A DNA stretch of 64,000 nucleotides from Perca fluviatilis. Taxonomy: Eukaryota > Chordata > Actinopteri > Perciformes > Percidae. Position numbers and translations under genes: made by a program. Below are positions 16,884-50,489 of the stretch, one piece after another. The stretch lies in contig NC_053112.1 in assembly GCF_010015445.1 (NCBI RefSeq), positions 4,808,886-4,872,885 of the forward strand, read 5' to 3'. The notes beneath the pieces were generated by a model that was not told the origin of the DNA, did not search any database, and was given only the letters and a program-made list of their open reading frames with translations. Every line of letters starts with the position of its first letter. Position 1 is the stretch's first letter.

Positions 16884-17420
16884 ACTCAGATTATTATTCT
16901 AAGTGTCTGACAACATTATGGAAAGGATCCCTACAGAGATAGAGCTTTTAGTTAAAGAGTAAGATCCTTTTAGTTTAACATTAAACAGCCCCGAAATCAC
17001 CATCACCAAACTCCACCAGACTCCATGTAAATAATCAGGACTTTTAGCGTGTATAGAGCCAGCATATCTCCACCAGACTCCATGTAAATAATCAGGACTT
17101 TTAGCGTGTATAGAGCCAGCATATCTCCACCAGACTCCATGTAAATAATCAGGACTTTTAGTGTGTATAGAGCCAGCATATCTCCACCAGACTCCATGTA
17201 AATAATCAGGACTTTTAGTCTGTATAGAGCCAGCATATCTCCACATGTAAATGGGTGAATTAAGGGTTTATTTCAAAGACGCTAAAAGTCCTGATTATTT
17301 ACATGGAGTCTGGTGGAGTTTGGTGATGGTGATTTCGGGGCCGTTTCACGTTAAACTAAAAGGATCTTACTCTTTAACTAAAAGGTCTATCTCTGTAGGG
17401 ATCCTTTCATAATGTCAGAG
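16884..17420. mobile_element. Palindromic element with internal 57-bp repeats, copy 1
   Basis: The left end (CATTATGGAAAGGATCC, then GATCCTTTTAGTTTAAC and CCCGAAATCACCATCACC) recurs inverted at the right end (GGTGATGGTGATTTCGGGG ... GGATCCTTTCATAATG). The inside carries about four 57-bp units with CCATGTAAATAATCAGGAC and TAGAGCCAGCATATCTCC. Because 57 is divisible by three, false open frames run across it. Second copy at 34908-35700. Confidence 0.75.
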
Positions 17421-19146
17421 ACAAAACTGTGGATCAGTGTTTTCCAAAATTCCCAAGATGACATCATCAAATGTCTTGTTGTGTCCACAACTCAAAGATA
17501 TTCAGTGTCCTGTCCCAGAGGAGAGAAGAAACTAGAACAATATTCACATTTAACAAGCTGACATCACACAAGTTTACCTGTTTTTATCTAAAAAATGACT
17601 CAAACTGATGAATGGATTAACTAAATAGTTAGAGATTAATTTAATAGTTGACGACTAATCAGGTAATCTTTGACATAGAGCTGCTAGGTTAATTCATTTA
17701 GCGTCATAACTTATCAACAATCATTTATATCTGTACATGGTAGTGAAATGTTGAAACCTTTTTCAGTCTTGTTGTCCAGGTTTTAGCTGTAAGTCTGTTT
17801 CTGTGTTCATCGAGAGAAATAAACCCAAACTTCCTTGTATGTGTGGACATACTCTGCCAATAAAGCGGACTCAGAAACCAGCCAGCCAGAGAGTTGCACA
17901 GGCAGAGCAAAGGTCATGTTTCACTGACTGTTTACTTGCACTCCAGAAACCACATTACGCTTTCAAAATCAAAAATCAGATAATACGCTTGCGGAGCAGT
18001 GGAAGGTCTGGCTAGTCCACACAGCATTCCTGGATGGGAAAACGTGCTCTGGTTTATTGGCATTTCTTTAAACCAATCACAATCGTCGTGGGCGGGGCTA
18101 AGCTCCGGACGGAGCCACGGTGCCTCTGCTAAATAGCCTCAGGAAGGAACTTGTTTTGGTGGAACATGTGTAACGTTCAAAAGTAGTTTTAGTCGTGTAA
18201 CAGAAATCTCAGATAGGACAGATAGTCTAGCTAGCTGTCTGGATTTACCCTGCAGAGATCTGAGGAGCAGTTAACCATAGTCCTCACAAATCAGCCGGAG
18301 GTTAGAACCCCGACACAGAGACAGAGGAAGGGGACGCACATCTGGCCTAAATCAGGGACATCTGGCAGAATATCCGGCGGCACCGGTGCAATCCTGGAAG
18401 TGGAATGTCGAGGATATAGACTATTTTTCATATTTACTTTTACTACTACGTCATCTGTCTTGATTTCTTTCTTCAAAAGAAAAACCTAAAATATGAAATT
18501 GCAAAAAAACAAAATGTGACGGTGTTTTGAATTTGGTTTACTCGTTTTTTGTTCCCGGAAGTGGAATGTCGTGGATATAGACTACGGACTAAACTCGGAA
18601 GCACATTTCCAGGATTAGGCCTGACATCTGGTGCGTTTGTCCTTTACCTTCCTCTCTCTGTGTGTTTCCGTTCTCAAAATCCTTTCGACCAGCTGACTTC
18701 TCTATCGGCTGTTGAAACAGGAGACGTCTCTTATGTTCTTTACTCTGCGACGTTCTAAAACGGTTTTAGCTCGCTCCAAATCCTTGGTCTGAACTGGGCT
18801 TTTAACTTGAAAATCCAACATTATAGATCTGACAGGAAATACATAAAAAGCACAATAGGTCTCCTTTAAAGACTCGACAGATTCAGTTTCTCTCTACGTG
18901 ACGTTTCCGAGGTTTTGTAAAAATCTGAAGTGCACGTAAACAGTGATGAACCAACGCTAACTTCTCGCTGCGGCAGGAAGTGACGGCGCCGAGGGGTTGA
19001 ACCAACCTACTGAACGTCCGCCCCATCAGCTCTAATATTTGGTTTCACTGGCAAACATTTAGTGAGAACATTAAATAGTTAAGTGTTGAGTATAATAAGG
19101 TGGTTTCCTCCTCCCAGTCCTACAGCAGTTAGCGAGGTATCCTCCG
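17421..19146. other. Repeat-rich DNA, possible mark1 3' UTR
   Basis: The part next to 19147 is presumably mark1 3' UTR, whose end I cannot place. About 18005-18130 is a dispersed repeat (GTCTGGCTAGTCCACAC, CGTGCTCTGG, TTGGCATTTCTTTAAAC) also found at 38362-38470. Two related blocks GGAAGTGGAATGTCG sit at 18398 and 18557. About 17850-17880 resembles a LINE 3' tail (GCCAATAAAGCGGACTC). No coding exon seen. Confidence 0.4.
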
Positions 19147-41309
<22,163 letters not shown>

Positions 41310-41490
41310 TCAGTCCGGAACATGCATCTCCTCCGCCGGGCTGCTTTTACAGCATCTCTGCCCCCCCACACCGGGGAACCAGGCCACCTCAGCGGGGCTC
41401 AGCTGCGAGGCTCCGCCGGCCGCAGGGCGAGGGAGGCCGGGGCGGCGGCTACAGGAAGGCCCGCTGTTTGTTTGCGTCGGTGCGGGGCAG
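41310..41490 (-). promoter_or_regulatory. mark1: CpG-rich 5' region of mark1
   Basis: A G+C-rich stretch dense in CG dinucleotides lies just upstream of the mark1 start codon, followed by a purine-rich run (41520-41590). This is the expected place for the 5' UTR and a CpG-type promoter. No TATA box seen. Confidence 0.5.
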
Positions 41491-41877
41491 AGACCCGCAT
41501 GGAGACAAACACAGACAGGGGGAGAGAGAGAGAGAGAAAAGGAGGAAGAAGATAGGGGGAGAAAGAAGGAGATGAAGAGGAAAAAGAAGAGTTGAGAGAA
41601 GTGTAAAAAGTAAAGGCGCTTCCTGCAGCTCCCAGCGGTTTGTCAGCTCACACAGCAGCAGCACTGCGGAGCACAAAAAAGGAAAGGGATCTCTGACGTC
41701 AGCGCTCCTCCTTCCCGTCATCGTCGTCATCGTCATCCCTTTCAGAGTAAAGCTCACTTTAAAAACAAGGAAGTGGTAGAATTAGGAAAAACAAAAAATG
41801 CTATTAAAACTGTAAGATTGTTCTCCCTGTTTAATGTATTCTATTAATTCATTTGTCACATTATTTTCTGACGCCTG

Positions 41878-41879
<2 letters not shown>

Positions 41880-41928
<49 letters not shown>

Positions 41929-42007
41929 GTGTGTGTGTGTGTGTGTGTGTCTGTATGTGTGTGTGTGTTGCTGTGAGTATGTCTGTGTGTGTGTTTGTGT
42001 GTGTGTT

Positions 42008-42038
<31 letters not shown>

Positions 42039-42068
42039 TGCTGTGAGTATGTCTGTGTGTGTGTTTGT

Positions 42069-42108
<40 letters not shown>

Positions 42109-42208
42109 CTGTGAGTGTGTGTTTGTACACGTTTTTATTTTTTCTTTGTTTAATGAATTCTATTAATTAATTTGTTTTATTCTTTCCTGTCGTGTGTGTG
42201 TGTGTGTT

Positions 42209-42241
<33 letters not shown>

Positions 42242-42295
42242 CTGTGTGTGTGCGTGTTGCTGTGTGTGTGCGTTTGTGTGTGTGTGTGTGTGTTT
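41880..42295. repeat. GT-rich compound microsatellite block
   Basis: GT runs broken by repeated TTGCTGTGAGTATGTCTGTG and similar units, duplicated three times (41966, 42038, 42106), then a second GT block from 42192. Confidence 0.95.
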
Positions 42296-43720
42296 TTATT
42301 CTTTCTTGTGTGCATGTTTTATGTTAGTTTATTTTGTTTCTATGTTTTGTTTCTTTTTGTTTTAATTGTTCTGTATATTTTTACATCTACTTAAAAATAA
42401 CTGATGTGTTACCGTTATTTCACATATTTGTAATTCATACTAAGTTTACATAAAGTGTTTTTAAAAAATCTAAATGAAAAAAATCACTGTCATCCTGTAA
42501 ATATCCCAGAATCCTCAGCGGCTTCCTACCAGAGTATACAGAGGATATAAATTTCCTACTAAACACTCGTCCCTTTAAATTTTATTTTTAGCTCACAATT
42601 TTGAAGTCTTTTATTTTGTAGTATTTCTATTGTTTTAAGACACTTCCGTGTGGTTCCGGAAGTTCATTTTTCTCCATAAGGATTTAGATTATTATCCATA
42701 ATGTGTAAACCATCCAAAATAGAAAAGAAATCCACCTTGTTTTACGTGTTTTATTTGCGATATCACGGAGAAGCACTACACTACCCACAATCCTCAGCGT
42801 AAAAGCCACGTCTCTGATTGGTGGAGCTCGCTGTTGCCATGGAAATCTTTACCAGAAAACCTTTTTTTTTTGTTTTACTTTCTTTCAAATAACTTCTTTT
42901 TTTTGCCACCTTCTACTTTCACTCCAAAACTATTTCTTTCCTTTCTTTAAATTATCCTTTTCATTTCCATCTCCACATTTGAGGAAACTATATGCTTCAG
43001 TGTTTTTTGGAACCATTTCCTGAGGAAACAACAGTTTGTGCTCGTGTGTCTGCCTCATCTGACTGCACTACCTCCACGTCACCAGCAGATGTCGCTGACG
43101 TCACATTCACTGTGTTCACTAGTCCTCAACACATGTTCAAAACAATCTGCTTACAGTTTTTGCCTGTTCACATGGTCGTGATGCATGTTCTTCTTCTTCT
43201 GTTATATTGCCGTTTGTCCTAACAACTAGTTGCATGACAGAGCCGAGAGCATCAGGTGGTGAAAACATAAAGGCAACAATAACAAAAGATCTGCTGCTGT
43301 TTTCTTATGCGAGCATCCAAACAGCACATGGACAGGTGTGTGTTTGTGTTACCTGCAGGACAACCAACGGGAAAGACACAGATAAGGTGTTGGTTTATAC
43401 ATGGGCCTATTTATGAATAATTTGAAACATGTTATGTCTGTGTATGTTTCTTGGCAGAGGCGTTTGTCCACAATAAACAGTTTATTGTCACTGAAATATG
43501 TTCAGTGAACCAAAGTTGCCTACATCAAACATCAGTTGTCAATAACGCGTCACCAACTGGGGAACTCTGTTCGCTAAATCTAGCCCCAGGTTCCCACCTC
43601 TGATTCCCAACAGGAAGTTACGGGAATGATGACGTTTTCACTCGGAAAAATGTTTTTCCGATGTCCATGAACGCAGCATTAGACCAAAGCCTCAATACCT
43701 AAACGTCTTGTAGCATACCT
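42296..43720. other. Intergenic DNA between mark1 and the IS630-like relic
   Basis: AT-rich, with poly-T patches at 42860-42910. I see no gene, RNA or transposon ends that I can support. Confidence 0.6.
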
Positions 43721-43919
43721 TAAACACAGTGTCAACTTTGCACTTTGTTTGCAATTCTGTAACACACTTATGGCGAAAAACTACACGTTTTCTTACATTA
43801 GACACTTTGTTAAAAAACAAAATCTCCTGTTATCATTTGGAAAACACTCAAAATGTAAAACTCATCTGGCAATTGTAGGCACTTACATACACACCTAAAA
43901 ATCGGTCTGAGCCTTAGTA

Positions 43920-45455
43920 CTACAGATAGGCCTCAGGTAAGCCATTTTGAGAACTTTGCAAGCATGGAGGCAATGAGAGTCAGTAAGAGGAGGACAAAGA
44001 GAGAGAGGAGTCGGGCGTGGAAGAGGACGAGGACAAAGACGAGGACCAGTGCGAAGCCGTGTATCAGATGACATCAGGGCTACTCGGGTGGACCATGTGA
44101 TAAATCATGGCCTGTCCATGAGGGAGGCTGGGCAAAGAGTCCAGCCTAACCTCAGTCGTTACACAGTAGCATCGATAATAAGGACAATCCGACTGGAGAA
44201 CAGGTATATCTTCAAGTTTCTACTCCAGACTGTACCTACTGTATGTGTCACATGATTCTGTATCATATTACAGTATTACTGTACTAACTGTACTATAGAA
44301 AAATGGGTAGTGCTGTGAAGTATGTAAAGGAATCCCATTGTGATGTTACAGTACTGTGTACAGTTTGAAAGTACAGTATGTGAAAAAGAACCTAACCAAA
44401 ACTATCTTGTGGTGGCATTTCCTACAGAATGGTTGGACGACCTCTTCAAGGCTCTTCACTCAACAACAAGAGCTTGCCATCATTGAAATGCTGCGAGAAA
44501 ATAATGCAATCCGACATCATGAATTGCAACAATGCTTAATTGTAATTAGAAATGTATTCAACAATATCAACAGCGTCAGCATTTCTACACTAAGTCACAT
44601 CCTACAGAAACATAACTTCAGAATGGAGCAGCTGTACAGGCTGCCATTGGAGAGGAACAGTGTCAGGGTCAAGGATCTGCGCCATGATAATGTGTCACTT
44701 TACTTTACATATTATATATTGTGATGTGGGAATGAAGGTTTACGCTGCCACCTGCCCTGCCTGTAGCTTGTAGTTTTTGTCTATACTGACCCAACCCAGC
44801 CCCTACTTGTGTGAAAATATAGACATTGTAGTTACTGAATGTGTTTACAGTAACACTATTCAATATTTTCTGTTACAGAGAGTTCTGGATTTTGATGCCG
44901 CTGAACTGCCACATGAGTTCATCTGGTGGATGAGACAGGCTTCAATCTGGCCAAAACCAGCGTCGGGGCTGTCCTTGTGTGCTGTGATTAGTTTCCAAGG
45001 AGTCCTACATCACCATGCCACTATAGGTCCCTACAATACAGGACAGATCATTGCATTTCTAGATGCACTACATGCAGTTGTGCAGGACAGACCAGAGCAG
45101 GTGTGTTGTCATCTGGGATAATGTTAGTTTCCACCGGGCTGCTCTGGTCCGAGATTGGTTCAACAACCATGACCATTTCACACTTGTATACCTGCCCCCT
45201 TACAGCCCCTTTCTAAATGCAATCAAGGAATTATTTTCAGCGCTGCGGTGGAAAGTATATGATCGGCAACCACACGCCCTCATGTCTCTTCTGCAAGCAA
45301 TGGAAGAGGCATGTGGAGATATTGAGGTGGGATCAATCCAAGGGGTGCATTTGGCACACAAGGCGATATTTTCCCCGATGCCCAGCCCGCGAGGACATCA
45401 CCTGTGTTGTTGACGAGGTCTTGTGGCCGGATCCGAACAGAAGGCTGGATCCATA
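43920..45455 (+). pseudogene. IS630/Tc1-type transposase, frameshifted and catalytically dead
   Basis: Pieces in different frames: Arg/Gly-rich head and helix-turn-helix (VDHVINHGLSMREAGQRVQ, about 44000-44205), a second helix block (QQQELAIIEMLRENNAIR, 44455-44620), then the DDE core. LVDETGFNLAKTS is readable near 44920 only after a frame change; IWDNVSFHRAALVRDW and YLPPYSPFLNAIKELF follow after another. The third acidic residue of the family (NPIEE) is Lys here. The element is probably 43.7-45.9 kb, but no clean inverted ends were found. Confidence 0.75.
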
Positions 45456-45964
45456 ATGATTTGTGATTCTATTTTTCTTTATTTCTGTAAGAATGTTTTT
45501 TTTGTAAAACCTCTTCTTTGATTACTGCAGAAATTCTAATTTTGAGTTTTACAGAAGACTGAGTCTGAGAAAATGACATTAAAAATAGAAACACAAAGAC
45601 TGCAGTGTTTTATATAAAGCCCATCAGTGTGTTGCTGGTGATATGAAAGAGTAATTCAAATAGTGCTTGTGTGTATGGTTTTGTTGCAAGAATTTCATTT
45701 TTAGAAAGGAGTGTTACATTTTTTTAAGTTGATTGCAGTGTTTCATTTTGTCATAGATGTGAGATATTAATCTCCATGTGCTATGTCTGATTGGCTTGTG
45801 TGTAGAGTTTTGACATAATGAGCCAAATTCTGCAAAAGTGTGTAAGCAATAGGCAAAAACTGTAAATGATTGTGTGGTTCACGTGTATGTAATGTGTATG
45901 TATTCAGTATATAATGTCATATGTGTATGTAAATATATTATGTGTAGTAGCTATGTGCATATAT

Positions 45965-46028
45965 GTGTGTGTGTGTGTGTGTGTGGTGTGTGAGTGTTGC
46001 TGTCTGTGTATGTGTAAGTAAGTGTTGC

Positions 46029-46084
<56 letters not shown>

Positions 46085-46100
46085 TGTGTGTGTATGTTTC
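45965..46100. repeat. GT microsatellite, interrupted
   Basis: GT runs split by repeated GTGTTGCTGTCTGTG. Confidence 0.95.
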
Positions 46101-46403
46101 AGACAGATATTGTAATAACAATTGTCCAAAAGGATGTGATGTTTTACTGAAAATGTCAAATAAAAAAGTAAAAACTTAGGGTGGACAGGCAGAGAGAGGG
46201 AAGATGTTAGGCTCTTTCTAGATGAGCTGGGGCCTCGCCTGTAAAGTGGACGTTAGCAAGCGGCAGCAGTGGACGATGACAAAATGGACCTTTTTCACAG
46301 CAGACTTGTCATAGTAGGAAAAGCACAGCTGAAATTGATAACCTTAACGATGGCTCAATTCCATCAAGTGTCCCAGTAAGATATTTCAGTGAGTCAGCAT
46401 GAC

Positions 46404-47486
46404 CAATACCAGGACCTCTCCTAAGTGGAATGGGGCCATCAGTAATGGATTAATACCAGGACCTCTCCTAAGTGGAATGGAGCCATCAGTAATGGTTTAA
46501 TACCAGGACCTCTCCTAAGTGGAATGGAGCCATCAGTAATGGTTTAATACCAGGGTCTCTCCTAAGTGGAATGGGGCCATCAGTAATGGTTTAATACCAG
46601 GGTCTCTCCTAAGTGGAATGCAGCCATCAGTAATGGTTTAATACCAGGGTCTCTCCTAAGTGGAATGCGGCCATCAGTAATGGTTTAATACCACGGTCTC
46701 TCCTAAGTGGAATGCGGCCATCAGTAATGGTTTAATACCAGGGTCTCTCCTAAGTGGAATGGGGCCATCAGTAATGGTTTAATACCACGGTCTCTCCTAA
46801 GTGGAATGCGGCCATCAGTAATGGTTTAATACCAGGGTCTCTCCTAAGTGGAATGGGGCCATCAGTAATGGTTTAATACCAGGACCTCTCCTAAGTGGAA
46901 TGCAGCCATCAGTAATGGTTTAATACCAGGACCTCTCCTAAGTGGAATGGGGCCATCAGTAATGGTTTAATACCAGGGTCTCTCCTAAGTGGAATGGAGC
47001 CATCAGTAATGGTTTAATACCAGGGTCTCTCCTAAGTGGAATGGGGCCATCAGTAATGGATTAATACCAGGACCTCTCCTAAGTGGAATGGGGCCATCAG
47101 TAATGGTTTAATACCAGGGTCTCTCCTAAGTGGAATGCAGCCATCAGTAATGGTTTAATACCAGGGTCTCTCCTAAGTGGAATGCGGCCATCAGTAATGG
47201 TTTAATACCAGGGTCTCTCCTAAGTGGAATGCGGCCATCAGTAATGGTTTAATACCACGGTCTCTCCTAAGTGGAATGCGGCCATCAGTAATGGTTTAAT
47301 ACCAGGGTCTCTCCTAAGTGGAATGGGGCCATCAGTAATGGTTTAATACCAGGGTCTCTCCTAAGTGGAATGGGGCCATCAGTAATGGTTTAATACCAGG
47401 ACCTCTCCTAAGTGGAATGCAGCCATCAGTAATGGTTTAATACCAGGGTCTCTCCTAAGAGGAATGCAGCCATCAGTAATGGTTTT
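46404..47486. repeat. 48-bp minisatellite, about 22 units
   Basis: Units read TAATACCAGGGTCTCTCC, TAAGTGGAATGGGGCCATCA, GTAATGGTTT. Variants (GGACCT / GGGTCT / CGGTCT and GGGG / GCAG / GCGG / GGAG) recur in blocks, which shows multi-unit duplication. Confidence 0.97.
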
Positions 47487-48120
47487 GAATACACCTGTGC
47501 TTTTCCTACTATGACATGTCAACATGTCTGCCGTGAAAAAGGTCTATGCCGCAGTCAAGTCGGACAGTCCTGTTAGATCTGACCAACCAACCCCCGTGAC
47601 GTCCTACATTACATAATAGGTGAAAAAACTATAAACAAACAACTATAAACAAATATAACATGGCTCCTATGAATTATATATATTTGACATGCACTGCAAC
47701 ACTTTTTATTTGTGACAGTGTTTTATTTTGAAAGAAATGAAATGCAGATTTGTCCACACTGATGAGATAGTGTGTAGATGTTAACATGAAGCAGAATCAC
47801 TTCTGCTTTCTCATGAAGACAGGCTGGGTGGCAGTTGAGCTTAAAACAGGAAGCAACTCACAAGGTTTGACTTTGTTTTCGGCTCCTTTTACGTGAACTG
47901 TAAATGTAATATTAATTAATTAATAATAATATTAACTCATTTGCGCTTTTTTCCCTTTCTTTAATAACTGGGCTCACAGGACAACTGGGTAGAAAGAGGC
48001 TTTATGATATAAAATCACTTTTATTTCAGCTCCTTGCAACATTTCCTGTGCCATGTTTATTCTTTACGTCTACAGTGAGAAAGGCTGGGTGAAGGAATGT
48101 TAAACAGGAAACAGCTTTAG
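47487..48120. other. Intergenic DNA
   Basis: No gene seen. About 47940-48115 is similar to 49870-49975 and 53345-53460 (CTGGGCTCACAGGA, TATTTCAGCTCCTTGCAA, GTTTATTCTT), that is, a further copy of the sequence that normally precedes the short MGN exon; here the exon itself is not preserved beyond 48110. Confidence 0.5.
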
Positions 48121-48124
48121 TCGG

Positions 48125-48250
48125 GCTGTCTTTTTTATTTTATTTATTTAACCTTTATTTAACCAGGTGGGGCGTTGAGAACAGGTTCTCATTTGCAACG
48201 GCGACCTGGCCAAGAAAAGCGTAGGCGTGCAAGACAACAAATAGTTTCAC
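48125..48250. repeat. Dispersed fish repeat
   Basis: The stretch with TTTAACCTTTATTTAACCAG, GAGAACAGGTTCTCATTTGC and GCGACCTGGCCAAGA is a widespread fish repeat end. GAGAACAGGTTCTC is a near-perfect palindrome inside it. Confidence 0.6.
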
Positions 48251-48299
48251 ATTCAATACAGTACAAGAATACAGAATACAATATGCTACATAAAGTGCA

Positions 48300-49020
48300 G
48301 AAGAAGTAGGCATTTGGAGGATACGTTGTATGGTCGACAGGCTTACAGCATTGATATTGTTAAATATGGTGTCATTATTCAAGATATGCTCTCTTATCTC
48401 TCGAATCCTAATTGCATTGTTGCCCAGAACCATATTTATAATTGCAGTCTCTTGTACATCTGTAAACAAGCGTCCTCGTCCTCCATGATGTCTTTGCCTT
48501 TCCACTCTGTAGAGAATTCAAACATAGTATGTGTTTGGCATAGGAATTGTAAACATATTACAAAAAAAAATGTAGTACAGCATAATAACCAACCTCATTC
48601 ATTCAATGCAGTGCAGTACATGGATGGCTTAGAGTTACAAATGTTTATGCAATACTATGCAGTCATACGTATGTTACAGTACATTACTGTAATGCTGAAA
48701 TAGTCATTAGATAGTTGCATACCTGTTCTCATTTCTGAAGGTTAGAATTATGGACGCTACTGTAAATCGACTCAAGTTGGACTGGACTCTCAGTCCAGCC
48801 TCTCTCATGGTCAAACCGTGGTTGATCACATGAACAACAACTGTTGCCCTAATCTCATCAGAGATGGCTCTCCTTTGTACTCTTCTTTGCCCTCGTCCTC
48901 TTCTTCCGCCTCCTCCTCTTCCAACTCTTCGTCTTTGAATTTTTTCTCGTTGTCGTCCCCTGTCTCTCCCTCCTCCTCCCCTTGCTCTCTGTCTATTGTT
49001 GGCATCCATTTTGTACAAAA
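48300..49020 (-). pseudogene. IS630-like transposase, second truncated copy
   Basis: Minus-strand relic of the same family as 43920-45455. It keeps the Arg/Gly-rich head and IRATVVVHVINHGLTMREAG (48730-49000) and VQETAIINMVLGNNAIRIRE (48330-48500). The catalytic half is absent; the dispersed repeat at 48125-48250 takes its place. Confidence 0.7.
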
Positions 49021-49960
49021 CACGTAATCTGACCTTTCACCTATTTATAGGCCTATACTAAAACAGTGATTGGTTAGTGATCAGTTAAGCAAGTAGTGTT
49101 TGCACATGTGAGGAGTGTGTGTGTGCCCTGGTAAATAAGTGTAGCATTTGATTGGTTGTGTTTAGAAAAGGAAAGCAGGTCACTTCCTGTTAGAATTTTG
49201 TGTCTTAGGTAGAGAATTGTGTGCAGTGTTTTGAAAAAAGTGTTTTATGCAATTGAAAACTGAGTGAAAGGCTGAGAAATAGCTTATGGTTTTGGAGATT
49301 TGCTGGGTAGTTTTGCACTTTGAGTGAGAGGTTTCAAAAATTGGGTGACATGAAATCGGGCTCATAATTACAGTTAATGTGCACGCTGGGCTCGGACCCA
49401 ACGTGCACGGGCCCCGCCAGGGTCGGGCTTGATTTTTTTGGGCCCAATCTAAGCTCTAGAAAATACCCCCCCACCCCACACACACACAGGTGTGACGAGA
49501 TCTCCCGCACGTTCTCCAAATTAGACCCCGAGTCAACTTTTGCAGAGCAACTTCACTGTGGCGCAGTCTCGCGCAGACCATTCCTAACTTTACTTATAAT
49601 GAGAGACGTTCCCCATTTGTCTTATAATGGTCATAAATCTATACTAGAGTAGGCTACTTCCTTGTTTAGTGCTGCAATTAATAAAATGCAGAGGAGGAGA
49701 AAAGAGCATCTGTCTTCACAAAAATCATCTGTTGTGGTTATTTATATGTGCTTTAAAATATAATCAATGTGAAACAATAGTAAGATAAGCTTTATTTCTC
49801 TCTATGTTGTAACATTGGTTCTCTGAATCTCTCCATACATTTGGAATAACTAACTTATTAATAATAATAACTGGGCTCACAGGAGAACTGGCTGTAAGTA
49901 TAAAAAGAGGCTTCATGGTATTTTATTTCAGTTACTTGTAAGATGTCCTGTGTGATGTTT
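49021..49960. other. Intergenic DNA
   Basis: The part up to about 49345 is probably the outer end of the IS630-like copy. The block GGGCTCGGACCCAACGTGCACGGGC (49385-49440, shown in part) is GC-rich and looks repetitive. No gene seen. Confidence 0.4.
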
Positions 49961-50005
49961 ATTCTTTACTTCTACAGTGAGAGCAGCTGGATGAAGTAAT
50001 ACAGA

Positions 50006-50054
50006 ATAGGAAACTACTTCAGCCGGGCTAAAGATCCAGAGACATCACAGCGTG
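50006..50054 (+). pseudogene. Dead copy of the short NLR/CARD first exon (ATG lost)
   Basis: After the acceptor-like TTCTACAG at 49971-49978 and the shared GAGAGCAGCTGGATGAAG, the frame reads GNYFSRAKDPETSQR and ends with the phase-1 donor CGTG/GTAAG. The start codon position holds ATA. The DPET(S/P)QR end matches the exon at 6179 and the GN(Y/C)FSR start matches that at 53484. A LINE fragment begins 30 bases after its donor. Confidence 0.65.
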
Positions 50055-50084
50055 GTAAGATGATGGCTCACTTTTATTATATTT

Positions 50085-50480
50085 AACAGGCTGTGTTGGA
50101 GAGCATTCTCAGGTATGGCATATCTCTGTGTTTTGGTAATCTCTCTGCTCAGCTAAAATCTGAACTTTCTGGTCTGGTACATCTGATAGGGAGTACTGAA
50201 AACCTCTCCCTCCAACCAATCAATGAGCAGTCTGTAATCAGACAAGCATGCAAAGTTTTACATCCTCCACCCCGACTATGAGCTCTTACCATCCGGCAGA
50301 CTGAACCATTTTAAAAACTCATTTGTCCCTACATCAATCAAAATGTTGTATTTATGTGTCCTGTGGCTCTCATTGCTTCACATTATGTTTACATGTGGAT
50401 TGTTGTTTTTATTTTTCTCTATGTATTGCTTCTTGTCTTTATTGTTCCTATCTATTGATCTTTATTGTTTAAGTGCAGCT
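50085..50480 (+). pseudogene. LINE reverse transcriptase end fragment
   Basis: The frame contains LESILRYGISLCFGNLS, QLKSELSGLV, NEQSVIRQACKVL and, after a shift, NHFKNSFVPTSIKML. These are the terminal blocks of fish L2/Rex1-type reverse transcriptase. The remainder up to 50480 is its AT-rich 3' tail. Confidence 0.7.
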
Positions 50481-50489
50481 CACTTACTG

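Noticed and set aside
41322..41555. Arg/Ala-rich open frame on plus at the mark1 start
   Set aside because: CpG-rich 5' region of mark1 read on the wrong strand.
46404..47486. Regular repeats resembling a CRISPR array
   Set aside because: Units are contiguous with no unique spacers, and this is vertebrate DNA.
48707..49027. Ser-rich and Glu-rich open frames on both strands
   Set aside because: Shadows of the Arg/Gly-rich head of the IS630-like transposase relic.
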